Part shown: positions 27,231 to 37,154 of the stretch, one piece after another
Position numbering within the stretch: position 1 is the stretch's first letter
Layout: every line of letters starts with the position of its first letter
NCBI RefSeq assembly: GCF_000495835.1
Contig: NZ_AWGC01000018.1
Span: forward strand, 62,001-126,000
Source of the DNA: Asticcacaulis sp. AC402
GTDB lineage: Bacteria; Pseudomonadota; Alphaproteobacteria; Caulobacterales; Caulobacteraceae
Reading direction: 5' to 3'
DNA length: 64,000 bases
Made by a program: the position numbers and the translations under genes
The notes under the pieces: model-generated
What the model was told of the DNA's origin: nothing
Database searches by the model: none
What the model saw: the letters and a program-made list of their open reading frames with translations, nothing else

Positions 27231-28214
27231 TCAATCAAACATCAGCACGAAAATCTCCTGTTCCGTCGCGATGGCGCAGCGGCGCATCTGCGGATCGAAG
27301 GCAAGCGTGGGCATAAAATCCGGTTTGGGAATGCAGATCGAACTGGTGCGCCGGCCGCAGGGAATGTCCGGCCAGGCCTGTACAACAGCACCGGTTCTGA
27401 GATCGATCAGCTTCGGATGATCATACAGGTTCAGGAGGTAATCCTCCCCTACTGGCATGATCTGGCCAACCTGTTCTTCTAACGCCAAGGTACGGGTCAG
27501 CCCCTCGGCCACATCATAGAACCTGAGTTTTGGTGCAGGAGTTTCGTCTTCCTCATCCTCATCCTGACTGATGCCAAAGATAAGCCGCTTGTCATGCGTC
27601 CAGCAAGCGGAAACCTTGTCGGCCCATGTACCGGTTCTAACACCCGGGCCGTCGAGATGCTCGGGAGACTTCAGACCTTCCGCGATATCATAGATGTTAA
27701 TCTGGTCCAGCGGGTGCCAAAGCCAGCCAGCGCTCATCAAGTAACGACCATTGGGCGAGACGCTCAGGCGGGAATGGAACAAAGCGGCCGATTGTCGTGA
27801 GCTTTTTGCTGTCAACCGCTCACCCGTTTCGAGGTCCTCGATTTCAAGTCGATTACAATCCTCCGGACAATGGCCAATGACCTTGCGGCCGCTATCCAAA
27901 CGAAAAACGGTGATCGGGTAGTCGTAGGCATCGGCGTAGTAGAAGCTGCGGTTTAGCTCGCGAAGAACGCTTCCTGCGCGCAAAACCAACCCTTTTGTTC
28001 CGAAGCGGGTATAAATTACGGCATCGTCGCCGTCCGCCACGGCGGCGTCGAACAGATAGGGATACCCGACGCGAGGCGGCTCATAGCCGCCCTTGAGGTC
28101 AAAGCGTCTTATTCCGCCGACCCAGTCGGCCAATGTATCGCCGTCCCACACGAGGGACCGAACGCCTTCGTGAGGCAGTCTGAGGAGGCGGGCTTTAGGC
28201 GGCATATCAGACAT
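27231..28214 (-). CDS. Hypothetical beta-propeller-like protein
   Basis: I do not recognise this protein of about 327 residues. It has repeating beta-rich blocks with WD/YVTN-like endings (LSVSPNGRYLMSAGWLWHP, INIYDIAEGL, LRFYDVAEGL, TLAFDPQMRRCAIATEQEIF), which suggest a six- or seven-bladed propeller in the cytoplasm. An acidic loop (DEDEEDE) sits between blades. There is no signal peptide. The start at 28214 overlaps the lrp-type stop by 8 bp, and ATG at 28205 is an alternative. It is likely co-transcribed with the regulator upstream. Confidence 0.75.
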   Translation of the reverse strand: MSDMPPKARLLRLPHEGVRSLVWDGDTLADWVGGIRRFDLKGGYEPPRVGYPYLFDAAVADGDDAVIYTRFGTKGLVLRAGSVLRELNRSFYYADAYDYPITVFRLDSGRKVIGHCPEDCNRLEIEDLETGERLTAKSSRQSAALFHSRLSVSPNGRYLMSAGWLWHPLDQINIYDIAEGLKSPEHLDGPGVRTGTWADKVSACWTHDKRLIFGISQDEDEEDETPAPKLRFYDVAEGLTRTLALEEQVGQIMPVGEDYLLNLYDHPKLIDLRTGAVVQAWPDIPCGRRTSSICIPKPDFMPTLAFDPQMRRCAIATEQEIFVLMFD

Positions 28215-28686
28215 AAGGCGAGGCATCGCGCTTTAGCCGGCGCAGGCAAAAGGTCGAGCGGGCATGGCGGATGCCGGGGAACTTCAGGAGCCGCTTGCGC
28301 AGAAAGTTCTCATAGCCTTCCGTGTCTTCGACCGCGGCGATGATGACATAGTCGTACTCACCCGTCGTCAGATAGGCGTCAGTGATTTCCGGTTGCTGCG
28401 CCAGGTGGCGGGAAAAGGCTTCGATCTTCTCGTCGTCATGCTGTTCCAGATTGATTTCGATGATCACCGACAGCGGCCGGCCGATTTTCTCCGCATCCAG
28501 AAGCGCCACATAGCCGGCGATCACACCGGCCTCTTCCATCCGCCTGATCCGCGACCAGCACGGCGTCTGCGACAACCCGACCTTGTCGGCGATGTCTTGT
28601 GTGGTAAGGTGGGCATTCTCGCGCAACAGGCGAAGTATGCGACGGTCGGTATCGTCCAGCTCCTGGACGGGTTTGCTACGTTTCAT
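28207..28686 (-). CDS. Lrp/AsnC-family transcriptional regulator
   Basis: This 159-residue regulator has an N-terminal winged helix-turn-helix (LDDTDRRILRLLRENAHLTT, VGLSQTPCWSRIRRMEEAGVI) and a C-terminal RAM ligand-binding domain (EITDAYLTTGEYDYVIIAAV). It senses an amino acid or derivative. The start at 28686 (MKRSKPVQELDD) has AAGG just upstream; the longer frame from 28824 adds 46 non-homologous residues. It is divergent from the amino-acid oxidoreductase operon and is the natural candidate to control it. Confidence 0.9.
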   Translation of the reverse strand: MKRSKPVQELDDTDRRILRLLRENAHLTTQDIADKVGLSQTPCWSRIRRMEEAGVIAGYVALLDAEKIGRPLSVIIEINLEQHDDEKIEAFSRHLAQQPEITDAYLTTGEYDYVIIAAVEDTEGYENFLRKRLLKFPGIRHARSTFCLRRLKRDASPYV

Positions 28687-28845
28687 TGCCTTTTTGTGCC
28701 CTGCAGCAGAACTTTTATCTATCTTTACGCAATATCGCAGAAATTCATTCGCTTCACTAGCGGTTTGCGCACGACAATTCGGAAGCACTTTCTTGCAAAA
28801 CGAGTCTAGTATCAAAGGCAACAACTAAAAAGCAGGGATTGTCGG

Positions 28846-31800
28846 ATGCGCGCGCAGGTTACCCTTGGCGACAAGTATGAGTTGGACTCCGGCCGCGCCT
28901 TCATGACCGGAGTTCAGGCCCTGGTTCGCCTGCCGATGCTAATCCGCGAGCGCGACCGCAAGGCCGGCCTGAACACGGCCGGTTTCATCTCCGGTTACCG
29001 CGGTTCGCCGCTCGGCACCTACGACATGCAGTTGTCGAGCGCCCAGAAGCTCCTCGATGCCCACGACATCGTCGTCCAGCGCGGCATCAACGAAGACCTG
29101 GGCGCCACCGCCGTCTGGGGCACCCAGCATGTGCCGCTGTTCCAGGGTGCCAAAAAAGATGGCGTCTTCGGTCTGTGGTATGGCAAGGGACCGGGCGTCG
29201 ACCGGACCGGCGACGTCTTCAAGCACGCAAACCTGGCCGGCACTTCGCAATATGGCGGCGTCCTGGCCCTGGCCGGCGATGACCACAGCTGCAAGTCCTC
29301 GACCCTGGCCAACCAGTCGGAGTTCGCTTTCCTCGATGCCGAAATGCCGACCCTGGCGCCGGCGACCATTGACGAAGTCATCGACTTCGGCATGAAGGGC
29401 ATTGCCCTGTCGCGCTATTGCGGCTGCTGGATCGGACTGAAAACCATCGCTGATCTGATGGACGCCTCGACCTCGGCCCACATTGATCCAACGGGTTATA
29501 CCACCTTCACGCCCGACTTCGAAATGCCCGAAGGTGGTCTGAACATTCGTTTGAATGATCCCCCCGAAGCCAAGGAAATACGGCATCGCCACTATCGCCT
29601 GCCGGCCGCCCAGGCCTTTGCCCGCGCCAACAACATCGACCGCATCGTCAGTGATTCGTCGCGGCCGCGCTTCGGGATTGCCGCCACGGGCAAGGGGTTT
29701 CTACACGTGTTGGACGCGCTGCGTCTGCTCGGTATCGGTGATGCCGAAGCCCGCGATCTCGGCCTGCGCCTGTGGAAAATCGGCCTGGTGTGGCCGCTCG
29801 ATCCGGAGGCCGCGACCGCGTTTGCCGATGGTCTTGACTCCGTTCTGGTGGTCGAGGAACGCCGCAACCTGATCGAATACCAACTGCGCGACGTCCTCTA
29901 CAGCCTGCCCGACGGCCGCCGTCCGCGCATCCTCGGCAAGCATGACGCCGCCGGCAAGCCGCTGGTCCGCGACACGCTCGACCTCGACACCGGCCATGTC
30001 GCCCTGGCGCTGTACGACAGCCTGCCCGAAGGTGCGCGCACGGAGGCTCGCGCCGCCATTGCGGCGCGTCTGCGCCAGCAGGCGGTGGTCAAGGACAATG
30101 TCGTGCCGCTGCATACGCGCAAGCCCTTCTTCTGCGCCGGTTGCCCGCACAATACCTCAACGACGGTGCCGGAAGGTTCGCGCGCCACGGCCGGCATCGG
30201 CTGCCACTATATGGTCCAGTTTATGCCGAACCGGAATTCGGAAATCTGCACGCATATGGGCGGGGAGGGCGTCACCTGGGTCGGCCAGGCGCCGTTTACC
30301 GAGGAGAATCACATCTTCGCCAACCTCGGCGACGGCACCTATTTCCACTCCGGTCTGCTGGCCATCCGCCAGGCGGTCGCCGCCGGCGTCAACATGACCT
30401 ACAAGATCCTCTACAACGATGCTGTCGCCATGACCGGCGGTCAGCACGTCGATGGCCAACTCCACCCTGTCACCGTCGCCCAGCAGGTCGCCGCCGAAGG
30501 CGTCACCCGCATCATGATGGTGTCGGATCAGCCCGACCGTTGGCGCGGTCATCCCAAGATGCCGGCCAAGGTCAGCTTCTGGCACCGCGACGACATGCCG
30601 GTTGCCGAAGAAGAGCTGCGCAATACCCCGGGCACGACGGTGCTGATCTACGATCAGATGTGCGCCACCGAATTGCGCCGCCGGCGCAAGCGCGGCCTGG
30701 CGCCCAAGGTCAAGGAACGCATCTTCATCAATTCCGCCGTTTGCGAAGGCTGCGGCGACTGCTCGGTCAAGTCGAACTGTATCGCCGTTGGACCCAAGGA
30801 AACCGATCTGGGCCGCAAGCGTGAAATCGACCAGTCGGCGTGCAATCTCGACACCAGTTGCGTCAAGGGTTTCTGCCCGTCCTTCGTCTCGCTGGAAGGC
30901 GCACAACTTAAAAAAGCGCAGGTCTCCGACATAGATGTCCTGATTTCCGACTTGCCGGAAATAAGTCCGCCGGGAGTTACCGCCGAGCCCTTCAATCTGC
31001 TGCTGACCGGCGTTGGCGGGCTGGGCGTGACTTCGCTGAGCGCCATGGTCGGCATGGCCGCTCACCTCGACGCCATCGAAGTCCTGGCCGTCGACCAGAT
31101 CGGCCTGGCCCAGCGCGGCGGCGCCGTCGACGCCCACATCCGCCTGGCGGCGCCCGGCGTTATGCTGCCCGGCGGCCGGATCCCGGTGGCAGAAGCTGAC
31201 GTCCTGATCGCCGCCGACATGGTGACGGCGCACGGCAAGGCCTGTCTGCCGCTGATGGACTCTGTCCGCACCACGGGCTTTCTGAACTCGGCTCTGAGCC
31301 ATACGGCGGAGTTTACCCTCAACACCGAAACCCGGTTCGACACGGTCAGCATGCAGCGCCGGGTCAAGACGGCGACCCGGAGCCTCAAGGCCTTCGATGC
31401 TGCCGGCCTGTCGCGCAAATATCTCGGCGACGCCGTCTACACCATCATGGTTCTGCTGGGCGCTGCCTGGCAGGCGGGCGCCGTGCCGCTCAGCCGTGCC
31501 GCCATCGAAAAGGCGATCGAGCTGAACGGAACGGAGATCAAGGCCAATCTTCGTGCGTTCGCCCTGGGCCGCGCCTATATCGCTGGCCGGCTGGATCCGA
31601 AGATTTCCGAAAAGATGGAATCGCCATTCGACCTCGATGCCTTTGTCGCCGCGCGCATGAAGGACCTCGAAGCCTATCAGGATGCGGCCTATGCCCGCGA
31701 CTACCGGGCACTGGTCGACATCGCCCGCAAGGCTGAGGCGCCGTTTGGCACCACCACCTTCACCGAGGCCGTGGCGCGTTACGCTTTCAAGCTGAAGGCC

Positions 31801-32313
31801 TACAAGGACGAGTACGAAGTCGCCCGCCTCTATCTCGATCCGGCGTTCAAGGCGCAGTTATCGGCGCAATTCGAGAACGCCGACAAGGTCAGTCTGTTCC
31901 TGGCACCGCCGATTTTCGGGGAAAAGGACGCCCACACCGGCCTGCCGAAAAAGCGTAAGTTCGGGCCGTGGATCTTCAAGGCCTTCGCCCTTCTGCACGC
32001 TATGAAAGGCCTGCGCGGCACCACCTTCGACATCTTCGGCTACAGCGACGAACGCCGCATGGAGCGCCGGCTGATCGGCGACTATGCCCAACTGATCAAC
32101 CGCCTGGCCCGCGAACTGGCGCCGCACAATTTTGACACCGCCGTCGCCCTGGCGCGCCTGCCGGAAGAGATCCGCGGCTTCGGCCACATCAAGCAGGCCA
32201 ATTACGACAAGGCCAAGACCCGATGGGCCGAGTTGCTGACCCAGTTCGAAACCGCCCAACCGCCAAAACCTCAAAACGACAAAGTGCTTATCAAGGAAGC
32301 TGTAAATGTTTGA
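28846..32313 (+). CDS. Fused indolepyruvate:ferredoxin oxidoreductase (IorA-IorB type)
   Basis: This 1155-residue enzyme oxidatively decarboxylates 2-oxo acids to acyl-CoA. The TPP-dependent portion comes first (GFISGYRGSPLGTYD, FCAGCPHNTSTTVPEGSRA). A Cys-rich iron-sulfur region follows (VCEGCGDCSVKSNC, CVKGFCPSF). The gamma-like domain is fused at the C-terminal side (LLLTGVGGLGVTSLSAMV, DQIGLAQRGGAVDAHIRL). The fusion of the two subunits is the form found in aerobic proteobacteria. Its place at the head of a valine-degradation operon suggests branched-chain 2-oxo acids as substrates, an inference. The next gene overlaps its end by 8 bp. Confidence 0.92.
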   Translation: MRAQVTLGDKYELDSGRAFMTGVQALVRLPMLIRERDRKAGLNTAGFISGYRGSPLGTYDMQLSSAQKLLDAHDIVVQRGINEDLGATAVWGTQHVPLFQGAKKDGVFGLWYGKGPGVDRTGDVFKHANLAGTSQYGGVLALAGDDHSCKSSTLANQSEFAFLDAEMPTLAPATIDEVIDFGMKGIALSRYCGCWIGLKTIADLMDASTSAHIDPTGYTTFTPDFEMPEGGLNIRLNDPPEAKEIRHRHYRLPAAQAFARANNIDRIVSDSSRPRFGIAATGKGFLHVLDALRLLGIGDAEARDLGLRLWKIGLVWPLDPEAATAFADGLDSVLVVEERRNLIEYQLRDVLYSLPDGRRPRILGKHDAAGKPLVRDTLDLDTGHVALALYDSLPEGARTEARAAIAARLRQQAVVKDNVVPLHTRKPFFCAGCPHNTSTTVPEGSRATAGIGCHYMVQFMPNRNSEICTHMGGEGVTWVGQAPFTEENHIFANLGDGTYFHSGLLAIRQAVAAGVNMTYKILYNDAVAMTGGQHVDGQLHPVTVAQQVAAEGVTRIMMVSDQPDRWRGHPKMPAKVSFWHRDDMPVAEEELRNTPGTTVLIYDQMCATELRRRRKRGLAPKVKERIFINSAVCEGCGDCSVKSNCIAVGPKETDLGRKREIDQSACNLDTSCVKGFCPSFVSLEGAQLKKAQVSDIDVLISDLPEISPPGVTAEPFNLLLTGVGGLGVTSLSAMVGMAAHLDAIEVLAVDQIGLAQRGGAVDAHIRLAAPGVMLPGGRIPVAEADVLIAADMVTAHGKACLPLMDSVRTTGFLNSALSHTAEFTLNTETRFDTVSMQRRVKTATRSLKAFDAAGLSRKYLGDAVYTIMVLLGAAWQAGAVPLSRAAIEKAIELNGTEIKANLRAFALGRAYIAGRLDPKISEKMESPFDLDAFVAARMKDLEAYQDAAYARDYRALVDIARKAEAPFGTTTFTEAVARYAFKLKAYKDEYEVARLYLDPAFKAQLSAQFENADKVSLFLAPPIFGEKDAHTGLPKKRKFGPWIFKAFALLHAMKGLRGTTFDIFGYSDERRMERRLIGDYAQLINRLARELAPHNFDTAVALARLPEEIRGFGHIKQANYDKAKTRWAELLTQFETAQPPKPQNDKVLIKEAVNV

Positions 32314-33373
32314 CCACCCCGATTTCGACGCCCACGAAAAGGTCCTGTTCGTCAATGACGCCGCCACGGGCCTGCGCGCCATCATCGCCGTCCATTCGAC
32401 GGCATTGGGCGCGGCGGCGGGCGGTTGCCGGCTGTGGTCCTATGCCTCGGACGCCGATGCGGTGACCGACGCCCTGCGCCTGTCGCGTGGCATGTCGTAC
32501 AAGAACGCCATGGCCGACCTGCCCATGGGCGGCGGCAAGTCGGTGATCCTGGGGCCTGTCGATTCCGAAAAGCGTGAAGCGGTTCTGGAAGCCTTTGGCC
32601 GCGCCGTCGACACCCTGAGCGGCCAGTACATCACCGCCGAAGACGTCGGCGTCTCGGTCGCGGATATGCAGATCGTGGCCCGCACGACAAAACACGTCTC
32701 GGGCCTCAGCGCTGCGGCCGGCAAGTCGGGTGGAGACCCGTCACCGTTCACCGCGCGCGGCGTTCGCGTCGGCATCGAATCGGCCGTCCGCGCCCACCTG
32801 GGCCGGTCAGAACTGGCGGGCCTGAGCGTCGCCGTTCAGGGCCTGGGCCATGTCGGCATGTATCTGTGCCAGGAACTGCATGAGATGGGCGCGAACCTGG
32901 TCGTCGCCGACATCAACCCGGCGCGCGTTTCAGAAGCCCAGATGCGCTTTGGCGCGGTTGGCGTGTCGGTCGACGACATCCTGACACAGTCGGTGGACGT
33001 GGTGGCTCCCTGTGCTTTGGGCGGAACGATCAGCGAATATGTTGCCCGCTACATCCGCGCTTCGGTGGTGGCCGGCGCCGCCAACAACCAGTTGCTGACG
33101 GCGGAAGCCGGCCGTATTCTCGGTGAGCGCGGCGTGCTTTACGCACCGGACTATGTCATCAATGCCGGCGGCATTATCATGGTCCAGGGCGAAATCTCGG
33201 GCGACAATGATGCCGACCTGATCCGCGCCCGCGTCGATGCCATCGGTCCACGCCTGGATGCCATCTTCGCCACGGCAAAAAGCGATAATGTGATCACAAA
33301 CGAGGTTGCTGATTCGATGGCGCGCGTTAAACTCGACGCCGCCCGGCGGATGCGCGCCCGCATCGCCGCCTAA
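32306..33373 (+). CDS. Leu/Phe/Val-type amino-acid dehydrogenase
   Basis: This 355-residue NAD-dependent dehydrogenase of the Glu/Leu/Phe/Val family deaminates an amino acid to its 2-oxo acid. The catalytic Lys motif LPMGGGKSVILGP and the nucleotide fold VAVQGLGHVGMYLCQEL are clear, as is the C-terminal APDYVINAGGIIMV. It overlaps the oxidoreductase gene by 8 bp, so the two successive steps (deamination, then oxidative decarboxylation) are made together. Leucine/valine versus phenylalanine preference cannot be read; the downstream genes favour valine. Confidence 0.92.
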   Translation: MFDHPDFDAHEKVLFVNDAATGLRAIIAVHSTALGAAAGGCRLWSYASDADAVTDALRLSRGMSYKNAMADLPMGGGKSVILGPVDSEKREAVLEAFGRAVDTLSGQYITAEDVGVSVADMQIVARTTKHVSGLSAAAGKSGGDPSPFTARGVRVGIESAVRAHLGRSELAGLSVAVQGLGHVGMYLCQELHEMGANLVVADINPARVSEAQMRFGAVGVSVDDILTQSVDVVAPCALGGTISEYVARYIRASVVAGAANNQLLTAEAGRILGERGVLYAPDYVINAGGIIMVQGEISGDNDADLIRARVDAIGPRLDAIFATAKSDNVITNEVADSMARVKLDAARRMRARIAA

Positions 33374-33380
33374 TATTCAA

Positions 33381-33567
33381 AGAGGACCCCTCCGTCAGCG
33401 ACTTGCCTTCGACTTCGTCTACGGCTGCGCGCTGCCACCTCCCCATTGTCATGGGGAGGAGAAGGGTAACCGAGTTTCTTCTTCTTTCTCCTCCCTATCG
33501 AAGATGGGGAGGTGGCGAGCAAGGGAGCCCTTCTTGGGGCGACCGCGTCGAGACGGAGGGGTCCTCT
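33381..33567. repeat. 187-bp palindromic element (family A) with 16-bp terminal inverted repeats
   Basis: AGAGGACCCCTCCGTC at 33381-33396 is the perfect complement of 33552-33567. Inside, CCACCTCCCCAT-type arms pair to give further hairpins. It fills the gap between the dehydrogenase and mmsA. Related copies are at 39662-39839 and, shortened, 10492-10556. It encodes nothing. Confidence 0.85.
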
Positions 33568-33591
33568 TACGGCCATAGAAACGAGAGCGGA

Positions 33592-35088
33592 ATGCGCGAT
33601 ATCCATCACTTCATCAACGGCCGGTCCGTGCCGGGCATTTCCGGCCGTTTTGGCGACGTCTACGATCCCAATACCGGCAAGATTCAGGCCCGCGTAGCCC
33701 TGGCCTGCGGCGCCGAGATCGATGACGCTGTCCAAAAGGCGGTGAAGGCGCAGGCGTCCTGGGGCGCGACCAACCCGCAACGCCGCGCCCGGGTGATGTT
33801 TGCCTTCAAGGCCCTTCTGGAAAAGCATATGGACGAACTGGCCGTGCTGCTATCCAGCGAACACGGCAAGGTCGTCGCCGACTCGAAAGGCGACATCCAG
33901 CGCGGCCTGGAGGTGGTGGAATTTGCCTGCGGCATCCCGCACCTGCTGAAGGGCGACTATACCGAAGGCGCCGGGCCCGGCATCGACGTCTATTCGCTGC
34001 GTCAGCCCCTGGGCGTCGTGGCGGGTATTACGCCGTTCAACTTCCCGGCCATGATCCCGCTGTGGATGTCGGCCGTCGCCCTGGCGTGTGGCAACGCCTT
34101 TATCCTCAAGCCCTCGGAAAAAGACCCGTCCGTTCCGGTGCGCCTGGGCGAACTGCTGATCGAGGCCGGCCTGCCCGAGGGCGTGTTCCAGGTTGTCCAT
34201 GGTGACAAGGAAGCCGTCGACGCGCTGCTGACCCATCCCGATATCCGGGCGATCAGCTTCGTCGGCTCGTCCGATATCGCGCAATATGTCTATGCCACCG
34301 GCTCGGCCCACGGCAAACGGGTCCAGGCCATGGGCGGGGCCAAGAACCACGGCATCATCCTGCCCGACGCCGACCTCGACCAGGTGGTGCGCGATATCGT
34401 CGGCGCCGCCTATGGCTCGGCCGGTGAACGCTGCATGGCGCTGCCGGTGGCCGTGCCGGTCGGGGCTAAGACCGCCGACGCCTTTATCGAACGCATGACC
34501 GATGCCGCCCGCGCCCTGAAGGTCGGTGTCTCGACCGATGCCGAGGCGCATTACGGCCCGGTGATTTCGGCGGCGCATAAGGCCAAGGTCGAGGCCTATA
34601 TCCAGATGGGAGTCGATGAAGGCGCCGACCTGGTGCTCGACGGCCGCGGCCTGAAGCTGCAGGGCCATGAGGACGGCTATTTTATCGGACCGACCCTGTT
34701 CGACAAGGTGACGCCGCAGATGAAGTCCTATCAGGATGAAATCTTCGGGCCGGTCCTGCAGGTCATTCGCGTCGAAACCCTGGACGAGGCGGCGGCTTTG
34801 CCGTCGCAACACGCCTACGGCAATGGCGTCGCCATCTTCACCCGCAATGGATTGGCGGCGCGCGAATTCGTCTCCAAGGTCAATGTCGGCATGGTCGGCA
34901 TCAATGTGCCGATCCCCGTGCCGGTGGCCTATCACAGCTTTGGCGGCTGGAAGCGCTCGGCCTTTGGCGACCTGAACCAGTATGGCGAGGACGGCGTGCG
35001 GTTTTACACCAAGGTTAAGACCGTGACATCGCGCTGGCCGGATGGCGATATCGGCGACCAGGCCTTCATTATTCCGACGATGAAGTAG
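33592..35088 (+). CDS. mmsA: Methylmalonate-semialdehyde dehydrogenase (CoA-acylating)
   Basis: This 498-residue aldehyde dehydrogenase converts methylmalonate semialdehyde to propionyl-CoA, the last valine-specific step. Markers are [15 protein letters not shown], the NAD site [15 protein letters not shown], the catalytic Cys in [14 protein letters not shown], and the C-terminal [16 protein letters not shown]. The start at 33592 has GAGAGCGGA upstream. The frame extends back to 33403, but that part is the palindromic element. The enoyl-CoA hydratase gene begins 1 bp after its stop. Confidence 0.94.
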   Translation: MRDIHHFINGRSVPGISGRFGDVYDPNTGKIQARVALACGAEIDDAVQKAVKAQASWGATNPQRRARVMFAFKALLEKHMDELAVLLSSEHGKVVADSKGDIQRGLEVVEFACGIPHLLKGDYTEGAGPGIDVYSLRQPLGVVAGITPFNFPAMIPLWMSAVALACGNAFILKPSEKDPSVPVRLGELLIEAGLPEGVFQVVHGDKEAVDALLTHPDIRAISFVGSSDIAQYVYATGSAHGKRVQAMGGAKNHGIILPDADLDQVVRDIVGAAYGSAGERCMALPVAVPVGAKTADAFIERMTDAARALKVGVSTDAEAHYGPVISAAHKAKVEAYIQMGVDEGADLVLDGRGLKLQGHEDGYFIGPTLFDKVTPQMKSYQDEIFGPVLQVIRVETLDEAAALPSQHAYGNGVAIFTRNGLAAREFVSKVNVGMVGINVPIPVPVAYHSFGGWKRSAFGDLNQYGEDGVRFYTKVKTVTSRWPDGDIGDQAFIIPTMK

Positions 35089-35089
35089 G

Positions 35090-35857
35090 ATGCAGATCGT
35101 AGACTTCGAACAAAAAGGCCGGGTGGCGGTGGTGACCCTGAACCGCCCGGATGCCCTGAACGCGCTTAACCATCAGACCATGACGGAGCTGAGCGGGTTG
35201 ATCGTGCAGATCGACCGCAATCCGGAGATCGCCGTGACGGTGATTACCGGCGCGGGCCGGGCGTTCGCCGCCGGCGCCGATATCAAGGAAATGGCGGGGC
35301 GCGATGTCGCCGACATGTACCTGAACGACTATTTTGCCGGCTGGGATGCCTTTGCTGCCTGCCGCAAACCGGTGATCGCCGCGGTTAACGGGTTTGCGCT
35401 GGGCGGCGGCTGTGAACTGGCGATGATGTGCGATCTGATCATCGCCTCGGACAAGGCGAAGTTCGGCCAGCCGGAAATCAAGCTGGGCGTGACCCCGGGC
35501 ATGGGCGGCTCGATCCGCCTGACCAAGGCGATCGGCAAGGCCAAGGCCATGGATCTGGTCCTGACCGGACGGATGATCGATGCGGCCGAAGCCGACCGGA
35601 TCGGTCTGGTCAGCCGGGTGGTGCCGCATGACGAGCTTATGGCTGTGGCCATGGAAGCGGCGGAGACGATCGCGGGCTATGGTATGCCGGCGATCCTGGC
35701 CGCCAAGGAGATGGTCGGCCGGGCTCTGGAACTGCCAACAACGGAAGGCGTGCGGTTTGAGCGCCGGCTGTTTACGGCGCTGTTTGCGACGGAAGACCAG
35801 AAGGAAGGCATGGCGGCGTTTGCCGAGAAACGGCCGCCGCAGTTTAAGGATAGGTGA
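35090..35857 (+). CDS. Enoyl-CoA hydratase
   Basis: This 255-residue crotonase-fold enzyme has [15 protein letters not shown] (oxyanion hole) and [15 protein letters not shown] with a catalytic Glu, plus the second Glu region [16 protein letters not shown]. In this operon it would hydrate methacrylyl-CoA to 3-hydroxyisobutyryl-CoA. It is translationally coupled to mmsA (TAG-G-ATG). Confidence 0.92.
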   Translation: MQIVDFEQKGRVAVVTLNRPDALNALNHQTMTELSGLIVQIDRNPEIAVTVITGAGRAFAAGADIKEMAGRDVADMYLNDYFAGWDAFAACRKPVIAAVNGFALGGGCELAMMCDLIIASDKAKFGQPEIKLGVTPGMGGSIRLTKAIGKAKAMDLVLTGRMIDAAEADRIGLVSRVVPHDELMAVAMEAAETIAGYGMPAILAAKEMVGRALELPTTEGVRFERRLFTALFATEDQKEGMAAFAEKRPPQFKDR

Positions 35858-35865
35858 TTGTTTTT

Positions 35866-36005
35866 CCCTCTCCCCGTTTACGGGGAGAGGACGAGAGCCG
35901 AACGAAGTGAAGGCGATCGGGTGAGGGGCCTTCTGAATACGTTCGAGCGACGGACGGTACCGAAAGCCCCTCACGCTAACCTCTCCCCGTAAACGGGGAG
36001 AGGGG
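35866..36005. repeat. Palindromic element (family B) inside the valine operon
   Basis: The element is bounded by two copies of a CTCTCCCCGTTTACGGGGAG-type hairpin, at 35866-35890 and 35980-36005. Inner arms GTGAGGGGC at 35921 and GCCCCTCAC at 35966 pair too, so the whole unit can fold as nested stems. A run of A follows. A half copy lies at 39881-39960. It separates the hydratase and acyl-CoA dehydrogenase genes and could reduce read-through. Confidence 0.8.
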
Positions 36006-36026
36006 TAAAAAAAAACAGGGACGGAC

Positions 36027-37154
36027 ATGCTCAACGAAGACCAGGTGATGATCCAGGAGGCGGCGCAGCGGTTTGCGTACGATAAGCTGCGGCCCCATGC
36101 CGGCCTATGGGACGAAACCAAATACTTTCCCGTCGAGGTCATGCGAGAAGCCGCCGGCCTGGGCTTTGCCGCGATTTACACGGATGAGGAACACGGTGGG
36201 TCGGGCCTGTCGCGCCACGACGGCGTCATCATCTTCGAACAGCTGTCGCGCGGCTGCATTGCCACGGCGGCCTTCCTTTCGATCCACAACATGTGCACCT
36301 GGATGATCGACAGCTTCGGCGCCCCAGACCTTCGCGCGCACTGGGTGCCGAAACTGGCGACGATGGAGACGATCGCCAGCTATTGTCTGACCGAGCCGGG
36401 TTCCGGTTCCGATGCCGCATCGATGAAAACCCGCGCAGTCCGTGACGGCGACAGCTTCGTCCTCAACGGCTCGAAGCAGTTCATCTCCGGTGCCGGTGCT
36501 TCCGATCTTTACGTGGTGATGGCGCGGCTCGATGATGGCATTTCCACGTTTCTGGTAATGAAGGACGCGCCGGGTCTGAGCTTTGGCGCCAATGAAAAGA
36601 AGATGGGTTGGAACGCCCAGCCGACGCGCCAGGTCACGTTCGATAATCTGCGCATACCTGCCGAAAATCTGCTCGGCACGCCCGGCGATGGTTTCAAATA
36701 CGCCATGAAGGGCCTGGATGGCGGCCGGCTGAACATCGCCGCCTGCAGCCTGGGCGGCGCTCAGGATGCCCTGGACCGTGCGCTTTCCTATGCCGGAGAA
36801 CGCAGCCAGTTCGGCAAACATCTCAATGCCTTCCAGGCGACGCAGTTCAAACTGGCCGACATGGAAACCGAACTGTCGGCGTCGCGGACCCTGCTTTATG
36901 AAGCTGCGGCGAAACTCGATGCCAAAACCCCGGACGCCACACGGTGGTGCGCCATGGCCAAGCGCTTCGTAACCGACACCGGCTCGAAAATCGCCAATGA
37001 CGCCCTGCAGATCCACGGCGGCTATGGCTATCTGCATGACTATGGTGTCGAACGCATCGTCCGCGATCTGCGCGTCCATCAGATCCTGGAAGGCACCAAC
37101 GAGATCATGCGCGTCATCATAGCCCGGGATTTGTTGAAATGCCAGAATCTATGA
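36027..37154 (+). CDS. Acyl-CoA dehydrogenase, likely isobutyryl-CoA dehydrogenase
   Basis: This 375-residue flavoprotein has the family signatures [18 protein letters not shown] and [20 protein letters not shown], and ends [17 protein letters not shown]. In this cluster its substrate should be isobutyryl-CoA, giving methacrylyl-CoA. The catalytic base region lies in the EGTNE motif, as in short-chain enzymes. GGGACGG precedes the start. Its stop overlaps the next gene. Confidence 0.93.
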   Translation: MLNEDQVMIQEAAQRFAYDKLRPHAGLWDETKYFPVEVMREAAGLGFAAIYTDEEHGGSGLSRHDGVIIFEQLSRGCIATAAFLSIHNMCTWMIDSFGAPDLRAHWVPKLATMETIASYCLTEPGSGSDAASMKTRAVRDGDSFVLNGSKQFISGAGASDLYVVMARLDDGISTFLVMKDAPGLSFGANEKKMGWNAQPTRQVTFDNLRIPAENLLGTPGDGFKYAMKGLDGGRLNIAACSLGGAQDALDRALSYAGERSQFGKHLNAFQATQFKLADMETELSASRTLLYEAAAKLDAKTPDATRWCAMAKRFVTDTGSKIANDALQIHGGYGYLHDYGVERIVRDLRVHQILEGTNEIMRVIIARDLLKCQNL

